Shown here: positions 14,485 to 20,874 of the stretch, in pieces
How positions within the stretch are numbered: position 1 is the first letter of the stretch
Layout: each line of letters begins with the position of its first letter
Assembly: GCA_020637195.1 (NCBI GenBank)
Contig: JACJWK010000030.1
Location: 1-24,445 of the forward strand
Reading direction: 5' to 3'
Length of the DNA: 24,445 nt
Source of the DNA: Microthrixaceae bacterium
GTDB taxonomy: Bacteria > Actinomycetota > Acidimicrobiia > Acidimicrobiales > DATDAH01
The notes under the pieces: generated by a model
Databases searched by the model: none
What the model saw: the letters and a program-made list of their open reading frames with translations, nothing else
What the model was told of the DNA's origin: nothing
Translations under genes and position numbers: made by a program

Positions 14485-15729
14485 TCAGGGGACGCCCGAG
14501 ACGGTCTCGCACTTGGTGGTCCGGTCGGTGCCGGTGCCACCCACGCACACGTCGGCTTCGCTGCCGCCGTTCAGGACGTCGTTGGCGGCGTCGCCGAACA
14601 GCCGGTCGTTGCCCGCCTGACCGCGCAGCGTGTCGTTGCCGCCGCGGCCGCACACCCGGTCGTTGCCGGCGCCGGCGTTCACGACGTTGGCCTGGGCGTT
14701 GCCCACGATGACGTCGGCGCCGGCGGTCGGAGCGCCGTAGCCGCCGACCAGGACGGTGGCCACCTCGCCGTCGCACTTCGGCGTGGTGAGGCGGCCCACC
14801 CGGCCGTTGCCCTGGCTCGCGAACCAGAGGTTGTCGTCGGGCCCGACGGTGATGCCCTGGGGGAACACGAGGTCGGGAGCGGCGAAGGTGGTGACCGCCC
14901 CGGCGAGGGTCACCCGGGCCAGGCGGTTCGGGTTGCCCTCCGTGGCCCAGAGGTTGCCGTCGGGGCCGGCCACGACGTCGGTGGCCCCGGACACGCCGGC
15001 GAGGCTGCTGAAGGAACCCGCGGTGGTGATCCGGCCGAGGCTGCTGTTCGCGCTGTTGGCGTACCAGAGGGCGCCGTCGGGGCCGGTGGTGATGCCGAGC
15101 GGGGCCCGCACGTGGGTGGCATCGACGAAGGTGCTGATCGAGCCGGCGGTGGTGATCCGGCCGATGCGGTTGTTGGTCAGCGACGTGAACCAGAGGTTGC
15201 CGTCGGGGCCGGCCGTGATGTCGTACGGGCCGTCCACGTTCGGGTTCGTGAAGGTGGTGATCGAGCCGGCGGGGGTGATGCGGCCGATGCGGTCGTTGTC
15301 CTTGCTGGTGAACCACAGGTTGCCGTCCGGGCCGGCGGTGATGGCCTGGGGCCGGTTCACGTTGGCGTTGGTGAACAGCGTGACGGTGCCCGACGGGGTG
15401 ATGCGGCCGATGCCGCTCGCCTGGCGGGCCGTGAACCAGAGGTTGCCGTCGGGGCCGGCCACGATGTCGTTCGGTCCGTAGAGCGGGTCCTGCGGGAACG
15501 GCGTCACCACGCCCGAGGGCGTGACCTTGCCGACCACGTCGCCGTTCGAGCTGGCGAACCAGATGTTGCCGTCGGGCCCCACGGTGACGCTGGTCGGCGC
15601 CCCCATGCCGGCGGCGGCGAACGTGGTGATCTTGTTCAGGGCGCCGGCCGAGGGTGCCCCGGCGAGGTCGGCGGCGGCGAGGGCGCCGAGCAGCGCCAGC
15701 GCGGCGAGGAGGGAGACGGGTCGTCGCAT
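14485..15729 (-). CDS. Secreted Vgb-like beta-propeller with C-terminal RTX-like repeats
   Basis: 414 residues. Signal peptide MRRPVSLLAALALLGALAAA with cleavage near ASA-GA. Seven repeats of 40-42 residues, each with a GPDGNLWF-type core (for example about 51-58), form a seven-bladed propeller of the virginiamycin B lyase/streptogramin lyase fold. About 80 C-terminal residues carry haemolysin-type nonapeptide-like repeats (GAGNDRVCGRGGNDTLRG, then AGNDRLFGD, NDVLNGG) and four cysteines (KCDG, RVCG, DVCV, TKCE). Vgb needs catalytic His and Glu residues in its central cavity; the mature propeller has only one His (DATHVRAP), so lyase activity is unlikely and ligand binding is more plausible. 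Start: ATG 15729 has AAGGA 11 nt upstream; ATG 15738 has it only 2 nt away. An annotation as antibiotic lyase should be resisted. Confidence 0.88.
   Translation of the reverse strand: MRRPVSLLAALALLGALAAADLAGAPSAGALNKITTFAAAGMGAPTSVTVGPDGNIWFASSNGDVVGKVTPSGVVTPFPQDPLYGPNDIVAGPDGNLWFTARQASGIGRITPSGTVTLFTNANVNRPQAITAGPDGNLWFTSKDNDRIGRITPAGSITTFTNPNVDGPYDITAGPDGNLWFTSLTNNRIGRITTAGSISTFVDATHVRAPLGITTGPDGALWYANSANSSLGRITTAGSFSSLAGVSGATDVVAGPDGNLWATEGNPNRLARVTLAGAVTTFAAPDLVFPQGITVGPDDNLWFASQGNGRVGRLTTPKCDGEVATVLVGGYGAPTAGADVIVGNAQANVVNAGAGNDRVCGRGGNDTLRGQAGNDRLFGDAANDVLNGGSEADVCVGGTGTDRTTKCETVSGVP
14821..15580 (-). repeat. Seven DNA-level repeats encoding propeller blades
   Basis: A conserved segment (GAACCAGAGGTTGCCGTCGG on the plus strand, with variants) recurs near 14821, 14945, 15063, 15187, 15313, 15433 and 15559, about 120-126 bp apart. 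High nucleotide similarity suggests recent duplication or gene conversion between blades. Confidence 0.85.
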
Positions 15730-15764
15730 GGGGCGCATGATCCTTGCAGACGCTCGGTGACACC

Positions 15765-15781
15765 TGAGTAGCACCTGCTCA
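15765..15781. promoter_or_regulatory. Imperfect palindrome upstream of the propeller gene
   Basis: TGAGTAG, CAC, CTGCTCA: 7-bp arms with one mismatch. It lies 36 bp upstream of the propeller start and about 80 bp upstream of the divergent hydroxylase gene. Operator-like but short; low certainty. Confidence 0.25.
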
Positions 15782-15848
15782 AATTCGCGGTCTGCCCCCG
15801 CGCCGGCCTACTCAGGGCGGCGGTGCGACACGCCGCCCACCGAGCCGC

Positions 15849-15854
15849 GAGAAT
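15849..15854 (+). promoter_or_regulatory. -10 element (GAGAAT) of the hydroxylase-family gene
   Basis: GAGAAT, 6 nt, then ATG 15861. The key A (second) and T (sixth) positions are kept. Predicted leaderless. Confidence 0.45.
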
Positions 15855-15860
15855 CGGGGC

Positions 15861-16979
15861 ATGGATCTGACCGTGGGCGCCATCCCCTTCTACTTCTCGA
15901 GCATGGGCGCGGAGGCCTGGTACCTGAAGCGCCGGGCCGAGCGGGACGGGCCGACCACCTCCGACTACGAGCGGGACGACACCCTGGCCAACCTGGCCAT
16001 GGGCACGCTGAGCCTGCTCGTCCCCCTCGGCACGCGGGTGCTGGCCGAGAAGATCGCCCCGCAGCGCTCGAAGGTGGGCAAGGGGCTGGTGGCGCTCGCC
16101 GCGGGCGCCGCCGCGGTCACCACCGTGGCCGACTGGCGGGCCCGGCGGGCCGAGCGCCGCCAGGACCGCGACCAGGCCCGCGCCGTGGCCCGGGTGGCCG
16201 GGCCCACGGCGATCATCGCCGGCGGGGTGGCGGGCGCCACCGCGTTCGCGGTCGCCACCAGCCCGAAGGCGCTCTGGGCCAGCAAGCGGCGGCGGGGCCG
16301 CGACCTCGGCGCCGGCGCCGTCGGCCTGGCCGTGGCCATCGCGGGCTGGGACCTCATCTACTACTGGAACCACCGCTTCGACCACGAGGCCCGCTACCTG
16401 TGGGCGTACCACGTGGCCCACCACTCGTCGGAGCGGTACAACCTGTCGACCGCTCTGCGCCAGCCCGTGGCCGACTTCTTCAACGTGGCCGTCCCCTACG
16501 GGCTGCTGTGCTTCGCCGGCGTGCGGCCCGACCTCATCGAGAAGGCCCGTCAGGTCAACCTCATCTACCAGTACTGGATCCACACCGACGTGATCGAGCG
16601 CATCGGCCCCGCCGAGGAGGTGCTGAACACGCCGTCGCACCACCGGGTGCACCACGGCAGCAACCGCCGCTACCTCGACCGCAACCACGGCTCGATCCTC
16701 ATCCTGTGGGACCGCCTGTTCGGCACCTTCCAGCGCGAGGACCCCGACGACCCCGTGGTCTACGGGCTCACCAAGAACATCGGGTCGCACAACCCGGTGC
16801 GCATCGCCGACCACGAGTACTTCGACATGGTCCGTGACGTCGCCGACTCCGACAACTGGCGGGACCGCCTCTCGTTCGTCCTGCGCGGCCCCGGCTGGGC
16901 CTACGCCCGCCGCGCCGAGCTCGACGCCGACGCCGAGCCGGCGGCGGGGGCGGAGGCGCTCACGGTCCCCGCCGCCTGA
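15861..16979 (+). CDS. Sterol desaturase/fatty acid hydroxylase superfamily membrane protein
   Basis: 372 residues. Integral membrane di-iron oxygenase-type protein acting on lipids. The eight-histidine signature is present: HRFDH (171-175), HVAHH (184-188), H241 in YWIHTD, and HHRVHH (260-265), followed by LDRNHGSILILWDRLFGTF (272-290), which is typical of the family C-terminus. Hydrophobic stretches lie at about 45-62, 76-90, 115-133 and 150-168. The highly charged segment RARRAERRQDRDQARAVAR (93-111) between predicted helices is unusual. Substrate unknown: such proteins hydroxylate or desaturate fatty acids, carotenoids, sterols or ether lipids. Start ATG 15861 is 6 nt after GAGAAT. No partner enzyme is adjacent. 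Confidence 0.93.
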   Translation: MDLTVGAIPFYFSSMGAEAWYLKRRAERDGPTTSDYERDDTLANLAMGTLSLLVPLGTRVLAEKIAPQRSKVGKGLVALAAGAAAVTTVADWRARRAERRQDRDQARAVARVAGPTAIIAGGVAGATAFAVATSPKALWASKRRRGRDLGAGAVGLAVAIAGWDLIYYWNHRFDHEARYLWAYHVAHHSSERYNLSTALRQPVADFFNVAVPYGLLCFAGVRPDLIEKARQVNLIYQYWIHTDVIERIGPAEEVLNTPSHHRVHHGSNRRYLDRNHGSILILWDRLFGTFQREDPDDPVVYGLTKNIGSHNPVRIADHEYFDMVRDVADSDNWRDRLSFVLRGPGWAYARRAELDADAEPAAGAEALTVPAA

Positions 16980-16990
16980 CGCGGGACCCG

Positions 16991-16996
16991 TACGGT
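16991..16996 (+). promoter_or_regulatory. -10 element (TACGGT) of the 37-aa membrane peptide
   Basis: TACGGT, 6 nt (GGGCCC), then ATG 17003. It matches the window's leaderless pattern exactly and supports the small gene as real. Confidence 0.6.
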
Positions 16997-17002
16997 GGGC
17001 CC

Positions 17003-17116
17003 ATGATCTACGGGCTCGGCATCTTCTTCTTCGTCGCGATCCTGCTCGTCGTGGCCTTCGTGAGGGTCAAGCAACGGGACCGCGCCTACGAACGGGGCGA
17101 GGGCCTCGACGAGTAA
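17003..17116 (+). CDS. Small single-pass membrane peptide, 37 aa
   Basis: MIYGLGIFFFVAILLVVAFV is a single hydrophobic helix (3-20), followed by a short charged cytoplasmic-type tail (RVKQRDRAYERGEGLDE) and TAA. By the positive-inside rule the tail is probably cytoplasmic. It starts 23 nt after the hydroxylase stop and has its own TACGGT -10 at the exact leaderless distance. Evidence for coding: a clean membrane-helix/charged-tail composition, an in-frame stop, and a dedicated promoter. I do not recognise a family. It is easily missed because of its size, and it may be a small regulator or subunit of a neighbouring membrane enzyme. Confidence 0.65.
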   Translation: MIYGLGIFFFVAILLVVAFVRVKQRDRAYERGEGLDE

Positions 17117-17144
17117 CCCGCGACCGGCGCCGACGGGGGACGTT

Positions 17145-17156
17145 GGCCTCTGGCCC
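17145..17156. promoter_or_regulatory. Weak DosR/OsdR-like site upstream of the beta-CASP RNase (candidate)
   Basis: GGCCTCTGGCCC, identical to the pcm-upstream 12-mer and related to the better box at 20521. It is centred about 35.5 bp upstream of the predicted start at GTG 17186. Confidence 0.3.
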
Positions 17157-17173
17157 GACGCCGCCGCTGGGCC

Positions 17174-17179
17174 GACAGT
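17174..17179 (+). promoter_or_regulatory. -10 element (GACAGT) of the beta-CASP RNase gene
   Basis: GACAGT, 6 nt, then GTG 17186. The second-position A and sixth-position T are conserved; leaderless spacing. Confidence 0.4.
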
Positions 17180-17185
17180 GACGTC

Positions 17186-18607
17186 GTGGCCCCCGGCGTC
17201 CCCCCCACCCTCACCTTCCTCGGCGCCGCCCGCACCGTCACCGGCAGCAAGTTCCTGCTCGAGGTCGAGGGCCGGCGGGTGCTCGTCGACTGCGGGCTGT
17301 ACCAGGGTCCCAAGCGCCTGCGCGAGCGCAACTGGGCGCCGCTGCCCGTGTCGCCGTCGAGCCTCGACGCGGTCGTGCTCACCCACGCCCACGTCGACCA
17401 CTGCGGCTACCTGCCCCGCCTGGTGAAGGACGGGTTCGCCGGTCCCGTCCACGCCACCGCCGGCACCCGGGCCCTGGCCCGCATCGTGCTGCCCGACAGC
17501 GGCCACCTGCACGAGGAGGAGGCCCGCTACGCCAACCGCCGGGGCTACTCGAAGCACCACCCCGCGCTCCCCCTCTACACCGAGGACGACGCCCTCGCCG
17601 CCCTCGACCACCTGGTCGACCTGCCGTGGGGAGCCGAGACCGAGGTGGCGCCCGGCGTCGCCGTCACCCCCCGCTGGGCGGGCCACATCCTCGGCGCCGC
17701 CTCGTTGTCGGTCCGCCTCGGCGACCGCCGCATCGCGTTCAGCGGCGACCTCGGCCCGGGCCACCACCCGCTGCTGCCCCCGCCCGAGCCCGTGGGCGCC
17801 GCCGACCTGGTGGTGGTCGAGTCCACCTACGGCGACGAGTCGCTGCCCGAGTCCGACGCCGCCGAGCGCCTGGCCGACGTGGTCACCCGGGTGGCCGCCC
17901 GGGGCGGCGTCGTCGTCATCCCGGCGTTCGCGGTGGACCGCACCGAGGTGGTGCTGTGGCACCTCCAGGAGCTCCAGCGGGCGGGGCGGGTGCCGGCGCT
18001 GCCCGTCTTCGTCGACAGCCCCATGGCCAGCCGCGCCCTGCGGGCCTACACCGAGGCCGCCGCCGACCACGCCCGCGACCTGCGCCCCGAGCTGTGGGAC
18101 CGACCCCTGTTCGACGAGCTCGACCTGCGCCAGGCCCACACCCGGGAGGAGTCCCAGGCCCTCGACCAGCGCCACGGGCCGTTCGTGCTGATCTCGGCGT
18201 CGGGCATGGCCACGGGCGGGCGCATCCTGCACCACCTGGCCGCCCGTCTCGGCGACCGCCGCAACGCGGTGGTGCTCGTCGGCTTCCAGGCCCCGGGCAC
18301 CCGGGGCGCGGCCCTGGCCGGCGGCGGCCGCACGCTGAAGATGTTCGGCCTCTACCACCGGGTGCGGGCCGAGGTGGCCCGCCTGGTGCTCTCCGCCCAC
18401 GCCGACCGCGACGACCTGCTGGCCTGGCTGGGCACCGCCTCGACGCCCCCCGAGATGGTCTTCGTGGTGCACGGCGAGCCCGAGGCCGCCGAGGCCCTCG
18501 CCGACGGCGTCGACCGCGACCTCGACCTGCCCGCGGTCGTGGCCCGCAACGGCGAGCGCGTCCGCCTCGACGGCGGCCACGGGATGGGGGCACCACCCGC
18601 GGGGTAG
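17186..18607 (+). CDS. Beta-CASP metallo-beta-lactamase-fold ribonuclease
   Basis: 473 residues, cytoplasmic. Zinc-dependent RNA-processing or degrading enzyme of the CPSF73/YSH1-like class (COG1236). Seen: THAHVDHCG (66-74, HxHxDH zinc motif), AGHILGAAS (third zinc His), FSGDLGPG (motif 4 Asp), then the beta-CASP cap: ESTYGDE, IPAFAVDRTEVVLWHL, VDSPMA, SGMATGGRILHHL, VGFQAPGTRG, and the terminal LSAHADRDDLLAWL (His of motif C). It is complete and of normal length. Start GTG 17186 has GACAGT 6 nt upstream. Its stop TAG is also the first half of the next gene's -10. From family knowledge, such RNases are often found in stress or hypoxia gene sets; that role here is inferred from the upstream site. 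Confidence 0.94.
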   Translation: MAPGVPPTLTFLGAARTVTGSKFLLEVEGRRVLVDCGLYQGPKRLRERNWAPLPVSPSSLDAVVLTHAHVDHCGYLPRLVKDGFAGPVHATAGTRALARIVLPDSGHLHEEEARYANRRGYSKHHPALPLYTEDDALAALDHLVDLPWGAETEVAPGVAVTPRWAGHILGAASLSVRLGDRRIAFSGDLGPGHHPLLPPPEPVGAADLVVVESTYGDESLPESDAAERLADVVTRVAARGGVVVIPAFAVDRTEVVLWHLQELQRAGRVPALPVFVDSPMASRALRAYTEAAADHARDLRPELWDRPLFDELDLRQAHTREESQALDQRHGPFVLISASGMATGGRILHHLAARLGDRRNAVVLVGFQAPGTRGAALAGGGRTLKMFGLYHRVRAEVARLVLSAHADRDDLLAWLGTASTPPEMVFVVHGEPEAAEALADGVDRDLDLPAVVARNGERVRLDGGHGMGAPPAG

Positions 18608-18610
18608 GTT
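18605..18610 (+). promoter_or_regulatory. -10 element (TAGGTT) overlapping the upstream stop codon
   Basis: TAGGTT, 7 nt, then ATG 18618. The TAG is the termination codon of the beta-CASP RNase gene, so stop and promoter are shared bases. Confidence 0.55.
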
Positions 18611-18617
18611 CGGGCCC

Positions 18618-19004
18618 ATGGCACGAGACCGATCTGCACGCGTGGCCAAGCGGGCCGCCCGCCGCTTCGCCGTCGCCGGCTCCGTGGCGGTGGCGCAGGA
18701 GTTCGCCCCCGAGGCCTCCGAGGCGGGACGCAAGGTGCTGTGGAAGGTCGTCGCCTTCGGCTCGGGCAGCCTCGCCGCCCTCGTCTCGCACCAGCTCGTG
18801 AAGCTGGTGTGGTCCAAGGCCGTCGGTGGCGACGAGCCCGACCCGATGGACCCCGACACCCCGCTGTCGCTGGCCGTCGGCTGGGCGGTGTCCATCGCCG
18901 TCGGCGTCGTCGTGGGCCGCCGGGTCGGCCAGCGCCTGGCCGAGAAGGGCTGGGAGAAGGCCTTCCACGAGCCGCCCCCCAAGCCCGCCCCCGCCGGCGA
19001 CTGA
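18618..19004 (+). CDS. DUF4235 membrane protein
   Basis: 128 residues. The body matches DUF4235 of actinobacteria: a first helix region KVLWKVVAFGSGSLAALVSHQLVK (39-62), a W-K-A-G motif (VWSKAVGGDEP), a D/P-rich loop (74-82), and a second helix LAVGWAVSIAVGVVVGRRVGQR (85-106), ending WEKAFHEPPP. Two membrane helices are predicted. The N-terminal 30 residues are basic (RSARVAKRAARR) and longer than usual for the family. Function unknown. It is transcribed from its own near-leaderless promoter, whose -10 overlaps the RNase stop, so RNase and DUF4235 may also be co-transcribed. Confidence 0.82.
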   Translation: MARDRSARVAKRAARRFAVAGSVAVAQEFAPEASEAGRKVLWKVVAFGSGSLAALVSHQLVKLVWSKAVGGDEPDPMDPDTPLSLAVGWAVSIAVGVVVGRRVGQRLAEKGWEKAFHEPPPKPAPAGD

Positions 19005-19023
19005 GCCCCTCCACCCACCGCCC

Positions 19024-19029
19024 TACGAT
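19024..19029 (+). promoter_or_regulatory. -10 element (TACGAT) of the FAD oxidoreductase gene
   Basis: TACGAT, 6 nt, then GTG 19036: exact leaderless geometry. It lies in the 31-nt gap after the DUF4235 stop. Confidence 0.6.
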
Positions 19030-19035
19030 CGGCGG

Positions 19036-20496
19036 GTGACCACCGACACCACCGCCGTCCCCCCGTCCGCGGTCCCGGGCTGGAACCACGAGGCCGACGT
19101 GGTGATCGTCGGCCACGGCGGCGCCGGCGCCTCCGCCGCCATCGAGGCGGCGCGGGCGGGGGCCGACGTGCTCGTGCTCGAGCGCATGACCCGGGGCGGC
19201 GGCACCACCGCCCTGTCCACCGGCGTCGTCTACTTCGGGGGCGGCACCCGGGTGCAGCGGGCCTGCGGGTTCGAGGACACCGTCGAGGAGATGGCCAAGC
19301 ACGTGCGCCTCGCCGCGGGTCGCCACGCCGACGAGGACAAGGTGCAGGCCTTCTGCGAGGGCAGCGTCGAGCACTTCGAGTGGATGTGCGCCCTCGGCGT
19401 GGACTTCGCCGACTCGTACGTCGCCGAGAAGACCACCCACCCGTTCGGCGAGGAGACCCTCTTCTACAGCGGCAACGAGAAGGCCCACCCCTTCGTCGAG
19501 CACGCCCGCCCCGCGCCGCGGGGCCACAAGCCCGCCCGCCCCGGCGAGGTGGGCGGCTACCTCATGGAGTTCTTCCTGCGGGCCACCCACGAGGCCGGCG
19601 CCCGCGTGCTGAACGAGTGCCGGGTGGAGCGCCTCGTCCAGGACCCGGCCACCCGCCGGGTGGTGGGCCTCGTGGCCGACCACGACGGCACCACCGTCCA
19701 CGTGCGGGCCCGCCGGGGCGTGATCCTGGCCGCGGGCGGCTTCATCATGAACAAGGCCATGCTCGCCGAGCACGCCCCCGACCTGCTCGACTGCAACTGG
19801 GAGGCGGCCTCCCCCGCCGATGACGGGCTCGGCATCCGGGTCGGCCAGGGCGCGGGGGCGGACGTGGCCAACATGAGCGAGGGGCTGGCGGTCAACGCCA
19901 TCTACCCGCCCGGCACCCACTGCATGGGCGTGCTCGTCGACGAGCGGGGCCAGCGCTTCGTCAACGAGGACGCCTACGTGGGGCGCACCACCGACGCCAT
20001 GCTGCGCCGGGCCGGCGGGCGCTGCTGGCTGATCCTCGACGACGAGATCCACGGGCCCACCCAGGCGTTCCACAAGGTGGCGGCGGTGGAGGCCACCATC
20101 GCCGACCTCGAGGCGGCGCTCGGCATCCCGGACGGGCAGCTCGTCCACACGGTCGACACCTACAACCGGTTCGCCGCGCACGGCGAGGACCCGCTGTTCC
20201 ACAAGGCGCCGGAGTTCCTGCGCCCGCTCGGCGAGGGCCCCTACGGCGCCCTCGACTGCACCACCGCGGGCTCCATCTACGCCGGCTTCACCTTCGGCGG
20301 GCTCGTCACCCGGGCCTCCGGTGAGGTCCTCGACCCGACGGGCACGGCCATCCCCGGCCTGTACGCCGCGGGGCGGGTGAGCGCGGGGCTCCCCCTCGAG
20401 GGCCGCACCTACGCGTCGGGCCTGTCCATCGGCGACGCCACGTTCTTCGGCCGGGTGGCGGGCCGCACCGCCGCCGGCGCCGCGCCGCACGACTGA
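19036..20496 (+). CDS. FAD-dependent oxidoreductase, fumarate reductase/ketosteroid dehydrogenase flavoprotein family
   Basis: 486 residues, soluble. Rossmann dinucleotide site DVVIVGHGGAGASAAIEAA (21-39) with the acidic strand end VLVLER (45-50), a TRGGGTTALSTGVVYFGGG loop, the family motif DERGQRFVNEDAY, and the C-terminal FAD-binding GLYAAGRVSAGLPLEG, then SGLSIGDATFFGRVAG. The fold is that of the FAD_binding_2 family, which includes fumarate reductases, urocanate reductases and 3-ketosteroid 1-dehydrogenases. The closest feel is the soluble actinobacterial KstD/fumarate-reductase-like group, but KstD proteins are usually over 500 residues and I cannot place their catalytic tyrosines, so the substrate is left open. 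Start GTG 19036 is fixed by TACGAT 6 nt upstream. Confidence 0.9.
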   Translation: MTTDTTAVPPSAVPGWNHEADVVIVGHGGAGASAAIEAARAGADVLVLERMTRGGGTTALSTGVVYFGGGTRVQRACGFEDTVEEMAKHVRLAAGRHADEDKVQAFCEGSVEHFEWMCALGVDFADSYVAEKTTHPFGEETLFYSGNEKAHPFVEHARPAPRGHKPARPGEVGGYLMEFFLRATHEAGARVLNECRVERLVQDPATRRVVGLVADHDGTTVHVRARRGVILAAGGFIMNKAMLAEHAPDLLDCNWEAASPADDGLGIRVGQGAGADVANMSEGLAVNAIYPPGTHCMGVLVDERGQRFVNEDAYVGRTTDAMLRRAGGRCWLILDDEIHGPTQAFHKVAAVEATIADLEAALGIPDGQLVHTVDTYNRFAAHGEDPLFHKAPEFLRPLGEGPYGALDCTTAGSIYAGFTFGGLVTRASGEVLDPTGTAIPGLYAAGRVSAGLPLEGRTYASGLSIGDATFFGRVAGRTAAGAAPHD

Positions 20497-20520
20497 CCGG
20501 CGGCCCGGGGAGCGCCCGCA

Positions 20521-20534
20521 GGGACTTTGGTCCC
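20521..20534. promoter_or_regulatory. DosR/DevR-type binding box
   Basis: GGGACTTTGGTCCC fits the mycobacterial DosR core GGGACTWWNGTCCC at every specified position (5-bp arms around TTTG). Its centre is at -42.5 relative to the start predicted from TAGAGT (20558-20563), the usual class-II activator position for this NarL/LuxR-type family. No -35 hexamer is visible, consistent with activator dependence. Confidence 0.7.
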
Positions 20535-20547
20535 TGGCGGGCCCGGG

Positions 20548-20568
20548 GGCGCACTCGTAGAGTGCGCC
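20548..20568. promoter_or_regulatory. Palindromic operator candidate covering the -10 TAGAGT
   Basis: GGCGCACTC, GTA, GAGTGCGCC: perfect 9-bp arms with a 3-bp spacer. It encloses the -10 TAGAGT (20558-20563) and ends 2 bp before the predicted start at 20570. Its position suits a repressor that blocks RNA polymerase. It lies upstream of the RNA, so it is a DNA rather than an RNA structure. Confidence 0.55.
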
Positions 20569-20571
20569 GCC

Positions 20572-20847
20572 ATGAGCGACAACGTCTACGACGGCCCGGC
20601 GAACCTCGTGACCAGCGTGGGGGACTCGTTCGCCACGTGCCACCTGGTCGCCCAGCTCGACGGCGACGGCTGGAAGGGCGAGCTCACCGAGATCGCCTTC
20701 CGCACCCAGATGGTGCCGTTCCCCCTCAACGACTCCGAGTGGCTGCGCATCGACGGCCTCGACGACAAGCCGGTGCTCAAGGTGAACGTGGCCGACGAGA
20801 AGGACGAGACCGCGCAGGTCTCGGCCGAGGGCAACCCCTTCGGCTGA
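20572..20847 (+). CDS. Small soluble protein, 91 aa, unknown function, under a DosR-type promoter
   Basis: 91 residues, no signal or membrane helix, acidic. Alternating hydrophobic strands (NLVTSVG, ATCHLVAQL, WKGELTEIAFRTQ, EWLRIDG, PVLKVNVAD) suggest a compact beta-sandwich or barrel. One cysteine (C23) and two tryptophans. I do not recognise a family. ATG 20572 has an 8-nt gap from TAGAGT, giving about a 2-nt leader. What makes it notable is its promoter: a consensus DosR-like box at -42.5 and a separate palindrome over the -10. I therefore infer a role in the response to low oxygen or nitric oxide. It ends 27 bp before the convergent lipase stop. Confidence 0.8.
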   Translation: MSDNVYDGPANLVTSVGDSFATCHLVAQLDGDGWKGELTEIAFRTQMVPFPLNDSEWLRIDGLDDKPVLKVNVADEKDETAQVSAEGNPFG

Positions 20848-20874
20848 TCGCCCGCCTCCCGACCGGCGAGGCTG

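Noticed and set aside
14485..15729. Antibiotic-resistance (virginiamycin B lyase) gene
   Set aside because: The fold resembles Vgb, but the propeller has a single His and an RTX-like tail. There is no support for lyase activity.
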